Made by a program: the position numbers and the translations under genes. The notes under the pieces are model-generated. The model was not told the DNA's origin, ran no database searches, and was given only the letters and a program-made list of their open reading frames with translations. 38,525 nucleotides of DNA from Cytophagales bacterium Ga0077538 (lineage in GTDB: Bacteria; Bacteroidota; Bacteroidia; Cytophagales; Cyclobacteriaceae): assembly GCA_001464155.1 (NCBI GenBank), contig LNEN01000227.1, positions 1 to 38,525 on the forward strand, given 5' to 3'. Shown here piece by piece: positions 6,538 to 13,730 of the stretch; positions within the stretch are counted from its first letter, which is position 1; every line of letters starts with the position of its first letter.

Positions 6538-6954
6538 ATGTTTGAAGTGCGATATAAGTTACAATCACATGGAGCAATCCAATTCAAGCAGTACAATTTT
6601 AAAAATCTGGGAGGCATATCGGTGCAAGTCCGAAACGTCTGTTTACAGCTCCGCTGTAACTTATGTCGCGGTGACCTCCCTCTTTTTGTTTTTATGCGAC
6701 ATAAAAATGACGACACTTGCCCATGCGCGAAGCACAGTAGCGCACCGGTAACGGACGAAGCACGAAACGCTATCAACGAACTCTTCTCCACTTATGGCGA
6801 CTATTCTGCAATAGACAGAGATCTATGGCAAATCATCGTTGCCGCCATCGCCAGTAAAGAATTAGACCAAGTACCCGGCTTCGAACGGGCAAACTATCTC
6901 GGCCTTTACCGCGAAGTCACTAACATTCTTAAACTACTTAAACCCACTGAGTAA
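6538..6954 (+). CDS. Hypothetical protein with Cys cluster, 138 aa
   Basis: Between the intergenic element and the KilA-N gene, ending in a TAATG overlap with the latter (6952-6956). Residues about 34-70 carry CLQLRCNLC and DTCPCAKH, which could be a zinc-binding knuckle. The remainder is helical (VTDEARNAINELFSTYGDYS and onward). The true start is uncertain: the first 30 residues are unlike the rest and an internal start such as the Met in VFMRHK is possible. Family not recognised; co-translated with the KilA-N protein. Confidence 0.55.
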   Translation: MFEVRYKLQSHGAIQFKQYNFKNLGGISVQVRNVCLQLRCNLCRGDLPLFVFMRHKNDDTCPCAKHSSAPVTDEARNAINELFSTYGDYSAIDRDLWQIIVAAIASKELDQVPGFERANYLGLYREVTNILKLLKPTE

Positions 6955-7484
6955 TGGAAGCACTACAAGTATTCACGTACAATGGACAGGAAGTAGAATT
7001 TGACCTGACCAATTCTGCCCTTATGATTAACGCCACCGAAATGGCTAAAATCTTCGGAAAGCGAACCGATGTTTTCCTAAAAACTGACCATGCCCAAGCC
7101 TTCATAAAGGTGCTTAAGCTACCACCGAATGGTGGTAGCTTGTGGATAAAATCGACTGAAAATATTATACAAGAAAGAGGACGAAATGGTTTATGGATGC
7201 ACAGGATTTTAGCCCTCAAGTTTGCCGCTTGGCTTGACCCCAAGTTTGAACTATGGGTTTACCAGACCATTGATGAAATCCTTTTTGGCTCTTACCGGAG
7301 AATGGAAGAAAGCCTACGCCTTTCAGCCCAACGTAAAAACCGTATTGAGGAACTGAAAAACACTTTGGGTTCATCATCTGATTTTTTGGAACTGCAAAGG
7401 CTTGAACTGGAAGAACGGCAAGCCAGTTATGGAAGAACGAAGGAGAACCGTAATCAACTACAACTCTTTCGAGTAGCACAGTAA
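6954..7484 (+). CDS. KilA-N domain protein, 176 aa
   Basis: The N-terminal half reads as a KilA-N domain: VFTYNGQEVEFDLTNSALMI followed by NATEMAKIFGKR, then IQERGRNGLWMHRILALKFA and AAWLDPKFELWVY. This fold is a DNA-binding module spread among phages and large DNA viruses. The C-terminal 70 residues are a charged helix (RRMEESLRLSAQRKNRIEEL), probably a coiled coil. The start ATG overlaps the previous stop as TAATG. The gene and its upstream partner lie between inverted copies of an intergenic element, hinting at a mobile cassette. The target is unknown. Confidence 0.85.
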   Translation: MEALQVFTYNGQEVEFDLTNSALMINATEMAKIFGKRTDVFLKTDHAQAFIKVLKLPPNGGSLWIKSTENIIQERGRNGLWMHRILALKFAAWLDPKFELWVYQTIDEILFGSYRRMEESLRLSAQRKNRIEELKNTLGSSSDFLELQRLELEERQASYGRTKENRNQLQLFRVAQ

Positions 7485-7735
7485 TGGCAAAAAAGCAAAT
7501 GTGGTTGGGCATAGTGTTGACTTCGTGCAGGAGCGCCCAACCTCTTTTGCTTGCGCTGATGGACAAAGGCGGGTCGCCAAGAAAAAAAGGTAACGCATAT
7601 ATAGTGTTGGCAGGCCAGCGATTGGTTTGCGCGTGGTGGCGAACTGTGCCGCCTGAGCGTAGGCGGTGCGAGGAAAAGCTTCCATGCCCGAAGCACCATC
7701 AGGCAGGCGGCATTGCTGCCAATATGTGGCTATCA
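7484..7735 (-). repeat. Element B: long hairpin-rich repeat, inverted copy of element A
   Basis: The minus strand from 7735 reads TGATAGCCA, TTGGCAG, CAATGCC, then about 100 bases with hairpin CCGCCT/AGGCGG, then GCCTGCCAA and TATATGCG, as in element A. At the inner end is another hairpin: GGTTGGGC (about 7502-7509) against GCCCAACC (about 7535-7542). The track offers ORF 7484-7762 here; its translation (AGQRLVCAWWRTVPPERRRC) looks like structured-DNA read-through rather than protein, so I do not annotate it as a gene. Confidence 0.55.
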
Positions 7736-7763
7736 GTAATGGAGCCGTTTAAAATCGGATAAG

Positions 7764-7997
7764 ATGATGGAACAGCTAAGACTTTTTGAGCAACGTGTCT
7801 ACGACTACACGCAGCTAACCATTCACCAACGCATTAACTTTAAAAGTTGGCATGCAAAACCAGATCGCTGGCCAGAGATCTATTACACTATTAAATGTGC
7901 ACGAGATCGAATAAGGCACTGGAATCCTAAACCCCTAACCAGCGATATAGAGTTATGCAGGGTTAACCGGCATAACAAGTACTGCCGAAATGATTAG
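7764..7997 (+). CDS. Hypothetical protein, 77 aa
   Basis: It starts ATGATG at 7764 just right of element B and is convergent with the leftward 73-aa gene, which ends at 7999. The sequence MMEQLRLFEQRVYDYTQLTI is followed by aromatic and basic residues (WHAKPDRWPEIYYTIKCARD). No family recognised. There is no clear terminator between the convergent genes. Confidence 0.55.
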   Translation: MMEQLRLFEQRVYDYTQLTIHQRINFKSWHAKPDRWPEIYYTIKCARDRIRHWNPKPLTSDIELCRVNRHNKYCRND

Positions 7998-7998
7998 T

Positions 7999-8220
7999 CT
8001 AAACTATACGGTTAACTGCAATTGGTCCTCTGTCTTTGTACACCAATGTGTACCAGATGTGCACGTACTTTTGAGCAGATTCTGTTAATTGTTGGCTTTG
8101 CAACAGGCTTATCAGCTCAATTTGTTTGTTGCTTAAAAAATCGTTCAAGGCAGCCTGGGCCTTGTCGTAGGTCTCCTGCTTGTCCACAAGCCCGGAGAAG
8201 TAAAAAATGTGTGTTTTCAT
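7999..8220 (-). CDS. Hypothetical protein, 73 aa
   Basis: Small alpha/beta protein (MKTHIFYFSGLVDKQETYDK, helix with LNDFLSNKQIELISLLQSQQ, then strand HIWYTLVYKD). No catalytic motif. It has its own promoter element: TACATTTG on the minus strand ends six bases before ATG, so the transcript may be leaderless or nearly so. It is separated by 130 bases from the SRAP operon on the same strand. Family not recognised. Confidence 0.6.
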   Translation of the reverse strand: MKTHIFYFSGLVDKQETYDKAQAALNDFLSNKQIELISLLQSQQLTESAQKYVHIWYTLVYKDRGPIAVNRIV

Positions 8221-8226
8221 CTACGG

Positions 8227-8234
8227 CAAATGTA
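8227..8234 (-). promoter_or_regulatory. Bacteroidota -7 element TACATTTG
   Basis: CAAATGTA on the plus strand reads TACATTTG on the minus strand, a full match to the Bacteroidota sigma-ABfr -7 consensus TAnnTTTG. It ends six bases upstream of ATG 8220. A -33 TTG at the usual distance is not clear. The rest of the 8221-8350 gap holds nothing else I can name. Confidence 0.5.
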
Positions 8235-8350
8235 TATGAGTGTGTACAACTTGTTAGGTTAAATATTTTTATACTGGCCGAATTCCTAAGAATGTTATAG
8301 AAACATACACTACAAAGCATCAACACTTATTAAGTTGAAATCACCATTCT

Positions 8351-8761
8351 TTAGTTAAGTGTATGACTTCCCTCTTCCTTATCATAGGTATTCAGAAAGT
8401 GTTGGGCATCTTTTAACTCTTCGGGCGTTAGAAGTTTGGCATCGTACATGCCTTTCACAAAGCGGTCGTCACAGCCTTCATACACAAAATCGTATCGTTC
8501 CGGGCGAACAAGTATTCGTACTGTTACTTCGCTACCCGGGTATTTCTGGCATTGCAGAAACAGTGTGGCCAGCATGGCTGAATACTTAGTAAGCAAGGGT
8601 TGATCCTTCGGTTCAGCTTGTTTTACCTGGTAGGCTTGCAAGGTAAGCTCACGCATTATCAGCCGGCAATCTTCCACCAGGTTAACTCTGTCAAGTTTCA
8701 GTTCTGCCGTAATGATCGTTTCGTTATTTTCAACTGGAGGTGTAAAAAGTTTGTGTAGCAT
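8351..8761 (-). CDS. Hypothetical protein, 136 aa
   Basis: Follows the SRAP gene by six bases on the same strand, so it is in one operon. It starts MLHKLFTPPVENNETIITAE, has a helical centre (CRLIMRELTLQAYQVKQAEP) and a beta-like segment VTVRILVRPERYDFVYEGCD. No signal peptide, membrane helix or known motif. Its constant neighbour here is a DNA-repair type protein, so a role in damage response is possible but unproven. Confidence 0.6.
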   Translation of the reverse strand: MLHKLFTPPVENNETIITAELKLDRVNLVEDCRLIMRELTLQAYQVKQAEPKDQPLLTKYSAMLATLFLQCQKYPGSEVTVRILVRPERYDFVYEGCDDRFVKGMYDAKLLTPEELKDAQHFLNTYDKEEGSHTLN

Positions 8762-8767
8762 AGTTTA

Positions 8768-9541
8768 TTAAAACGCTATTTCTTCATAGTCATAAAATGA
8801 ATGGGCCTCTTCTTTATTACCGATGCCATTCTTCCCTTTCAATTGCTTCACCGGCCAGGCTTGCATTAAGTCTTCATCGTAGGGCTTTATTAACTCCTGC
8901 AACAATTCCTTGTCTGCCTTATCATTAAAAGGCTTTAACCAATTGCGTTCCAATTCAGGCGGCAATATTACTGGCATGCGTGGTCCCTCAGTTTGCGCCC
9001 GTTCGTTGTTGTGGATTTTTGCCATCAAACCATTTGCTTCCGTGGTTACAATGGTAGCGGTATACCGAATGCTGCCAGTGCTCTTGTCCTCCCAACGCTC
9101 CCACAATCCGGCAAAGGTCATGCTCTCATTATTTTTAAGGCTTATGTAAAAGGGATAACTCTTACCACCTATATGGTGATGTTCAAAAAATCCATCAATG
9201 CAGGTGATCAGGCACCTACGTTGTTTGGCAGCTTCCCTGAATGACGGTTTTTCAAAAATACTTTCTCCCCTGGCGTTCAAACATTGCTTGCTGAGTTTAG
9301 CTGCATCTGCAGGCGACTTCACCCAAAACGGAATAAGTCCCCAATTGTAGGGTTGAAACTCCTGTGGCTTTTCATTCGTAATAACAGGAAGCTTGGGATG
9401 TACAAATCCACTAACATAGTAGGTTGGTTGCTGCTCAACCTTTTCAAGTTTGCTTTTATACGCTTCCACATCCTCTTTGCTGCCATGTCTTTCGGCATAC
9501 TTGTAATTCTTTCTAGAGAGGTAGGATAAATCGTAACACAT
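8768..9541 (-). CDS. SRAP-domain protein (YedK/HMCES family), 257 aa
   Basis: The family uses the N-terminal Cys2, exposed after Met removal, to crosslink covalently to abasic sites in single-stranded DNA and shield them. Visible here: MCYDL start (Cys2), LNARGE (Asn89, Arg91), GFFEH (Glu120, usual form GFYEW) and AKIHN with PRMPVILPPE (His177, RMP at 188-190). About ten residues are inserted between the His and RMP compared with the short bacterial form. Length is normal for the family. It lies second in a three-gene leftward operon. In a phage it probably protects replicating DNA from abasic-site breakage. Identification is confident from motifs. Confidence 0.92.
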   Translation of the reverse strand: MCYDLSYLSRKNYKYAERHGSKEDVEAYKSKLEKVEQQPTYYVSGFVHPKLPVITNEKPQEFQPYNWGLIPFWVKSPADAAKLSKQCLNARGESIFEKPSFREAAKQRRCLITCIDGFFEHHHIGGKSYPFYISLKNNESMTFAGLWERWEDKSTGSIRYTATIVTTEANGLMAKIHNNERAQTEGPRMPVILPPELERNWLKPFNDKADKELLQELIKPYDEDLMQAWPVKQLKGKNGIGNKEEAHSFYDYEEIAF

Positions 9542-9542
9542 G

Positions 9543-9782
9543 CTATGCTGGCTTTATATAGATTGGAAACTCATCGATGCCATTGGCCATTTCTCTACAT
9601 TGGTCATCCTGAATAGAAATTTGGTAGTGCCTTTTATCCAATGCTAACATTACTTCGCTCGTGGGTTCTACCAGGTAGTGGTCCCATAGATTGTAGCAGT
9701 TAAGATAATGAAACCCGGCTGCCTTCCACTCAATTAGGTGTGAGTGAGTAAATACCTCCTTAGTGCTTACTGATTCATTCAT
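9543..9782 (-). CDS. Hypothetical protein, 79 aa, first gene of SRAP operon
   Basis: It ends one base before the SRAP start and is therefore co-transcribed with it. The sequence (MNESVSTKEVFTHSHLIEWK, then GFHYLNCYNLWDHYLVEPTS) is rich in His, Tyr and Trp, with no motif I recognise. The start has overlapping ATGAATGAAT. The upstream intergenic space contains a 25-base near-palindrome shared with the divergent 134-aa gene. Confidence 0.6.
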   Translation of the reverse strand: MNESVSTKEVFTHSHLIEWKAAGFHYLNCYNLWDHYLVEPTSEVMLALDKRHYQISIQDDQCREMANGIDEFPIYIKPA

Positions 9783-9839
9783 TCGGTAAAAATGAGGAAG
9801 TTAATTTACTATAAAACGAGATAACCTTGTCTATCCGTG

Positions 9840-9864
9840 AATTTTGACATTAGTTGTCATAATT
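9840..9864. promoter_or_regulatory. Palindromic operator candidate for SRAP operon and divergent gene
   Basis: TGACA (9845-9849) and TGTCA (9855-9859) form inverted arms around TTAGT, and the symmetry extends to AATT on both outer ends with one mismatch, so nine of ten positions pair over 9840-9864. It lies between the SRAP operon start (9782) and the divergent gene at 9917, where a repressor could control both. Which protein binds is unknown. Confidence 0.5.
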
Positions 9865-9902
9865 TCTTATTGTATGATTAAAGGGGTGAGATCGGCTACA
9901 GG

Positions 9903-9910
9903 TACCTTTG
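9903..9910 (+). promoter_or_regulatory. Bacteroidota -7 element TACCTTTG
   Basis: Full match to TAnnTTTG, ending six bases before ATG 9917. The identical six-base distance is seen at the leftward 73-aa gene. A -33 box at standard spacing is not evident. The palindrome at 9840-9864 is 39-63 bases upstream. Confidence 0.5.
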
Positions 9911-9916
9911 TAGAGT

Positions 9917-10321
9917 ATGATTGCACGTGCTGAAGTAGGGAAAATTACAGTGCCTGGTATAGCCAGAGAAGTGCAGTACGTGTTTACGACCTCGCACCTG
10001 CATTATGTTAGACCACTTATTTTAAAAGTGCTTTCGGAAGAAGAATGGATTCAGCTATTGAAACGCTGTTGGGAAGAAGAAAGGCTTTTGAAATGTAGCT
10101 TGAAGGGCTCTACCTACTTTCTGTTTTTCTGCCAGCGTAATGTAAACCCATTACTGAATCAACGATTAAACCGCCCAGCTGATTACCCCACCTTCAATAA
10201 CATGCTTGCCTATGCCTTTAGGGAGATGATCAGCAACACGGTATACTGCCGTGAGCTGATCAAAGAGCAACCTCGAGATCCCAATTTCAAAACCTTCCCA
10301 GCTGCCTACAGATGTAATTAG
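9917..10321 (+). CDS. Hypothetical protein, 134 aa
   Basis: Single rightward gene, divergent from the SRAP operon and convergent with the membrane protein at 10375. It starts MIARAEVGKITVPGIAREVQ and includes WIQLLKRCWEEERLLKCSLK and FLFFCQRNVNPLLNQRLNRP. It is basic with a mix of helix and strand. No family recognised. The TACCTTTG element six bases upstream suggests leaderless or near-leaderless expression. Confidence 0.6.
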   Translation: MIARAEVGKITVPGIAREVQYVFTTSHLHYVRPLILKVLSEEEWIQLLKRCWEEERLLKCSLKGSTYFLFFCQRNVNPLLNQRLNRPADYPTFNNMLAYAFREMISNTVYCRELIKEQPRDPNFKTFPAAYRCN

Positions 10322-10374
10322 GGGTATAGCAATACCATTTTTGGCTAATCGTGAAGATTTTATACAGTTGGAAT

Positions 10375-11172
10375 CTAAACCACTCCCACAATTCCCTTTT
10401 TGTTAAATGGACTGGTCTGATACAAAATGGAATCCCTGTTGTAGAATAAGTAGTCATTTTCATTTGCCCAAAATTCAATAACCTTTCTTTCGAATTCATA
10501 AACTACTTGGATAACTTTTCCCTTACCAGGTGCTGGATCTTGCAATTGCTTCCCTATTCCTAAGTTATTGTTCGTTAATTGGAACTGGGTACCTATTTGA
10601 AAACTTCTACTAAGAGTATCTGTAACATCTAGCATCTTATTACTTGATCCGGGCAACCCATACTTGGCTAAAATAATTCTAAGCTCATTATGGCTAAATA
10701 CTTTTTCGTTTAATGAAGCAATCTTAGTATTCAGCTGTTCAATCTCTCTTGTTTTAATAGTAATGCTAGAATCATACTTTTGCTCAAGATCATTCATTTC
10801 ACTGATCATTCGGCTGTATTGTGCCTTCGTTATGAGTCTATCCTTCTCCTTTTCTTGCTTCTTTTTTATTCGTGCGTCTTCGAAGTTAAGAGCTATCTCA
10901 TAAAGCTTGTTTGATAAGATAGGTAATGCCCCAATTAGCAAGAGTGTAGATACAAACGGGAAAATAAGAGTTGTGCACCAATCGATGTAGTGGGCTTCTA
11001 TGTACTGAATCCTGGTTAAAGGCTTCAGCATTTCTTCATCAACAAATAGGGTTAGGTATGGAATCCTCCAATTCCAAACCAACCAAGAAAAAATAAACGT
11101 GCCATAGAAAGGGCTTGTGGTCCTTTCGTACAAAATGGCATTGAATGATTTACGTAATTCATCTATTGACAT
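10375..11172 (-). CDS. Two-TM coiled-coil membrane protein, 265 aa (accessory)
   Basis: Residues about 20-45 (SPFYGTFIFSWLVWNWRIPY...) and 66-90 (TLIFPFVSTLLLIGALPILS) are membrane helices. Residues about 97-160 form a strongly charged coiled coil (EKEKDRLITKAQYSRMISEM), and the C-terminal 80 residues look like a small beta domain (GKGKVIQVVYEFERKVIEFW). The N-terminal SPxxGxFIFSWxxWNW pattern recalls a widespread conserved membrane family of unknown function. It stands alone, on the opposite strand to its left neighbour, as expected for a lysogenic conversion or superinfection-exclusion gene, but that is inference. A weak -7 element (CACCTTTG) lies upstream. Confidence 0.7.
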   Translation of the reverse strand: MSIDELRKSFNAILYERTTSPFYGTFIFSWLVWNWRIPYLTLFVDEEMLKPLTRIQYIEAHYIDWCTTLIFPFVSTLLLIGALPILSNKLYEIALNFEDARIKKKQEKEKDRLITKAQYSRMISEMNDLEQKYDSSITIKTREIEQLNTKIASLNEKVFSHNELRIILAKYGLPGSSNKMLDVTDTLSRSFQIGTQFQLTNNNLGIGKQLQDPAPGKGKVIQVVYEFERKVIEFWANENDYLFYNRDSILYQTSPFNKKGIVGVV

Positions 11173-11219
11173 ATTATTAAATGTTAAGATGCAAAGGTGG
11201 AGAACGAAGGTTAATTTCT

Positions 11220-11238
11220 AGGTTAGAAAAAATAACCT
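11220..11238. promoter_or_regulatory. Inverted repeat AGGTTA/TAACCT upstream of membrane protein gene
   Basis: AGGTTA (11220-11225) and TAACCT (11233-11238) are separated by seven A/G-rich bases, and another GGTTA lies at about 11209. This is the promoter region of the leftward 265-aa gene. It may be an operator or a weak hairpin; nothing else is seen in 11173-11281. Confidence 0.3.
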
Positions 11239-11281
11239 TAAAAATTAAGTTTTTTGTGGATAAATGTCCCTTAAGCGGCCA

Positions 11282-11461
11282 TCAAATTGCATCTAAAATC
11301 TCTTGGACTTGTTGAGGCTTTGACTTTGTTAAATCGATTATTCTGGCAACATCATCGGCACCATCTCCATATATTATCCTTGCCTTTCGGTCTTCAATAA
11401 GGGTAATTCTGGCGGGCTTCTTTCGGTAAGTAACTTGATCTCCTTCGCTATAGGTTATCAT
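11282..11461 (-). CDS. Hypothetical small protein, 59 aa
   Basis: Below the track's length limit. The minus strand from ATG 11461 reads MITYSEGDQVTYRKKPARIT, then LIEDRKARIIYGDGADDVAR, and stops at 11282. It looks like a small beta-barrel-like fold (V-T-Y, A-R-I-T, A-R-I-I-Y strands) followed by a helix. It is downstream of the DUF1353 gene on the same strand, so it may be the last gene of the leftward tail block. Family not recognised. Confidence 0.55.
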   Translation of the reverse strand: MITYSEGDQVTYRKKPARITLIEDRKARIIYGDGADDVARIIDLTKSKPQQVQEILDAI

Positions 11462-11516
11462 AAAAAATGGGTTAGTTAAATAAGGCTTTAACCAACCTTC
11501 ATTTTAAAAAGTTCCC

Positions 11517-11894
11517 CTACGTCTCCCACCACCTTTTCCCACCAATTACAACCGCCAGAGTAAAGAGTACAGCCTTCCATTGAGGTACACCGTCTTGGCG
11601 CATCCACAAGTAAAAGTCCCAATCCGCATCTGCGCGGGAGCCTATGCGGTTATCGTAGAGGTAATCGTGTGCGAGGCTGGCTTTGCTATACTTACCCATT
11701 TGTGGGAACAGCCAGCGCAGCATCCATGGTACACTGGCCCCATCGGTTACTGTGCCTTTTGGTATTGTAATCCACTCACCATTGGAGCGCCTAAGAATTA
11801 TCGGCTCAACCAATTTGTATAAAGGTTGATCGGCTTGCCATTTTATAAACAGCAAACCTCTATGCCTGGTCTCGATGATGAATTCTAAGATCAC
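11517..11894 (-). CDS. DUF1353-family phage protein, 125 aa
   Basis: The central pattern GTVTDGASVPWMLRWLFPQM followed by KYSKASLAHDYLYD is the signature of DUF1353, a family common in phage tail and lysis regions. The spaced Asp and His residues (TDGAS, AHDYLY) suggest a metal-binding or hydrolase-like site, but no activity is established. The C-terminal hydrophobic stretch (AVLFTLAVVIGG) could be a membrane helix. The start overlaps the stop of the upstream gene by an ATGA-type junction (11891-11894), placing it in the leftward tail operon. Confidence 0.8.
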   Translation of the reverse strand: MILEFIIETRHRGLLFIKWQADQPLYKLVEPIILRRSNGEWITIPKGTVTDGASVPWMLRWLFPQMGKYSKASLAHDYLYDNRIGSRADADWDFYLWMRQDGVPQWKAVLFTLAVVIGGKRWWET

Positions 11895-12334
11895 AACGGC
11901 TGACCTAATTCTGTAATATAACTTTGCTTACGCTCAGCTGCTGTGGCATACCCTGGAGTGACTACAAAAGTAGCGTCTGGTATTTGACTAATTAAGTAGA
12001 TAGCTGTGCCTAGATCCCCCACATCCAGTGCCATCTTCACATTCTGAAAGGCTTGCATCTGAGCGATGCTGTCATTTGTGGAAATATCTGTACTCGCGTT
12101 TTCTGACAGGAATCTTATCACAACCTGTCTGCCTCTTTCAATTCTCTGCTCTACTATTTGTCGGGGTGATTTCTCAACAGAAGTCCAACTTGCTTCATTA
12201 TTAATATCATTGATATCGATACACCTCAAATTTGTATTCTCAAAGTTGATAAACGATGGACATTGAAATTGATAGGAGGCATCATACCCTAACTCTTTTA
12301 TCATTCCTTCTTCGGAAAGGTTCATTCTTAGCAT
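11891..12334 (-). CDS. Hypothetical protein of the leftward tail block, 147 aa
   Basis: Starts one base after the beta-propeller gene and overlaps DUF1353 at its end, so it is in the same operon. The sequence (MLRMNLSEEGMIKELGYDAS) has an Asn-rich segment and an acidic helical part (VKMALDVGDLGTAIYLISQI). It resembles short proteins placed after tail fibres, some of which are assembly helpers, but I cannot name a family. No membrane segment. Confidence 0.6.
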   Translation of the reverse strand: MLRMNLSEEGMIKELGYDASYQFQCPSFINFENTNLRCIDINDINNEASWTSVEKSPRQIVEQRIERGRQVVIRFLSENASTDISTNDSIAQMQAFQNVKMALDVGDLGTAIYLISQIPDATFVVTPGYATAAERKQSYITELGQPL

Positions 12335-12335
12335 A

Positions 12336-13730
12336 TTACGATGGGATTAAATGATTGAAGCAAGCAGCGCAGTTTGCGTACCGGTTGGCAGTTGTGCTAG
12401 TATTACCTGTTAGGTCTGTTAAGTTTCCAACAGTGATAAACCCAGCGATCATATCGGTAAGAGCTACCTTTCCATTGTCAATCCAAAGCTGCGGGTTTAA
12501 GACATGCACACGGTTTTGAGGACTTGTTCCGTTGGCTAAAAAGTAGAACTTCTTATTCTTTACACCATACACCATGCTTCTGGCTATGGTGTCATTGGTT
12601 TGTTTGTTGGTTCGTACAAACTCTCCCAACCAGGTATTGGTTGCTTTGTCTACTACGTGTATTTCTCCACCGTTAAATTCGTAGGCTAGTGATATAAGAA
12701 GGTCATAGAATGGTGAGTAAACATGATTACCAAATATAGAAGGGTACGAATGGTTGCCTCCATTACTAGAACTAACGTAATTTCTTATCACAGCTAAAGA
12801 ATCAGCATTAAACTCTACTATTGCCACTCTTCCTCCCACGTAAGCATTATCTTTTGTTATGTAGCATCCTTTTGTAGTAGGGGTTACACCTGCGTTGCTA
12901 AACCAAGCTGAGGCCAAATCATTCTGAACTTTTGTTATAAACCCTCCTGTTTGATAGAGCTTATTGTTTGGAATGTAAACTCCGCACGAGTTATTTTGAT
13001 TAAATGGTACAGAGGATAATGATGAGGTAAAATTGAACTTATACCAGGACTCCGTAACTGTAACTCCTAAATAAATTCGATCATTTACGTAGTCATACAC
13101 AGCATCGGTTATACCAGTACCCACACCTCCAGAAAGCCCTGTTTCTGAATTTATGGTTCCCGTTAGGTTGTATATATTTTTGAAAGTACCACTCGCTGGA
13201 TTAGCATCAATTTTACAAACCTTAGCTAATCCAAAAACATAGATGTAATCATCAGCAGAACGGTAACATAAGGCTCTATATTGAGAAGCACCTCCCCCCG
13301 GTAAAGTTAAAGTGCTTTCAACAGTGTCAGTATCAGTATCTATTACACTTATTGTTTGGTCAGTGTAATTAATTACAAATAAGTGCTTTCGCGTTGCATT
13401 CACTTGCGTGAGTGCACTAATGCTTACACTCTTAGCATCAAACTTAGGAGCATTGAATAAAAAAGTAGATGCCCTGGCGCTGTCAATTTTTACTACACTT
13501 TCAATAGATAGAACATCACCAGCAACAACGTTAAAAGGAAAGGCTATTGGCGATCCATTCTTTTTTAAAGTATATGAGGAAATATTCATGGCGGTTACAG
13601 TAGCAATTCCTCCAGAGAATTCTACTGTAAATCCAAATGCGGCCATTGAGTTAATAGGGAATGTAACTGTGTACACAAACCCATTTTGCGCATTTCGATC
13701 TTTAATAATAAATGGAGCTGGATTTATCAT
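12336..13730 (-). CDS. Beta-propeller (YVTN-like) tail or adsorption protein, 464 aa
   Basis: After an N-terminal 100-residue beta-rich attachment region (MINPAPFIIKDRNAQNGFVY) comes HLFVINYTDQTISVIDTDTD and VESTLTLPGG, the typical YVTN surface-layer beta-propeller blade. Further blades include DDYIYVFGLAKVCKIDANPA, DRIYLGVTVTESWYKF and GGEIHVVDKATNTWLG. Propellers of this kind bind surface ligands, so receptor recognition at the tail tip is likely. The start overlaps the preceding 142-aa gene by ATGA. No signal peptide is present, consistent with a virion protein rather than a secreted one. Confidence 0.7.
   Translation of the reverse strand: MINPAPFIIKDRNAQNGFVYTVTFPINSMAAFGFTVEFSGGIATVTAMNISSYTLKKNGSPIAFPFNVVAGDVLSIESVVKIDSARASTFLFNAPKFDAKSVSISALTQVNATRKHLFVINYTDQTISVIDTDTDTVESTLTLPGGGASQYRALCYRSADDYIYVFGLAKVCKIDANPASGTFKNIYNLTGTINSETGLSGGVGTGITDAVYDYVNDRIYLGVTVTESWYKFNFTSSLSSVPFNQNNSCGVYIPNNKLYQTGGFITKVQNDLASAWFSNAGVTPTTKGCYITKDNAYVGGRVAIVEFNADSLAVIRNYVSSSNGGNHSYPSIFGNHVYSPFYDLLISLAYEFNGGEIHVVDKATNTWLGEFVRTNKQTNDTIARSMVYGVKNKKFYFLANGTSPQNRVHVLNPQLWIDNGKVALTDMIAGFITVGNLTDLTGNTSTTANRYANCAACFNHLIPS

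Noticed and set aside
7502-7542. GTTGGGC...GCCCAAC resembling an integron attC site
   Set aside because: In attC the order is RYYYAAC then GTTRRRY; here the order is reversed on both strands and no integron integrase is present.
7484-7762. ORF of 92 aa that starts in a TAATG overlap with the KilA-N gene
   Set aside because: It lies over a hairpin-rich repeat homologous to the non-coding element A, and its translation is Arg/Trp/Cys-rich without protein-like pattern. The overlap at the start keeps a small chance that it is real.
8022-8300. 92-aa plus-strand ORF
   Set aside because: Antisense to the 73-aa leftward gene that has its own promoter element; Cys/Arg-rich shadow composition.
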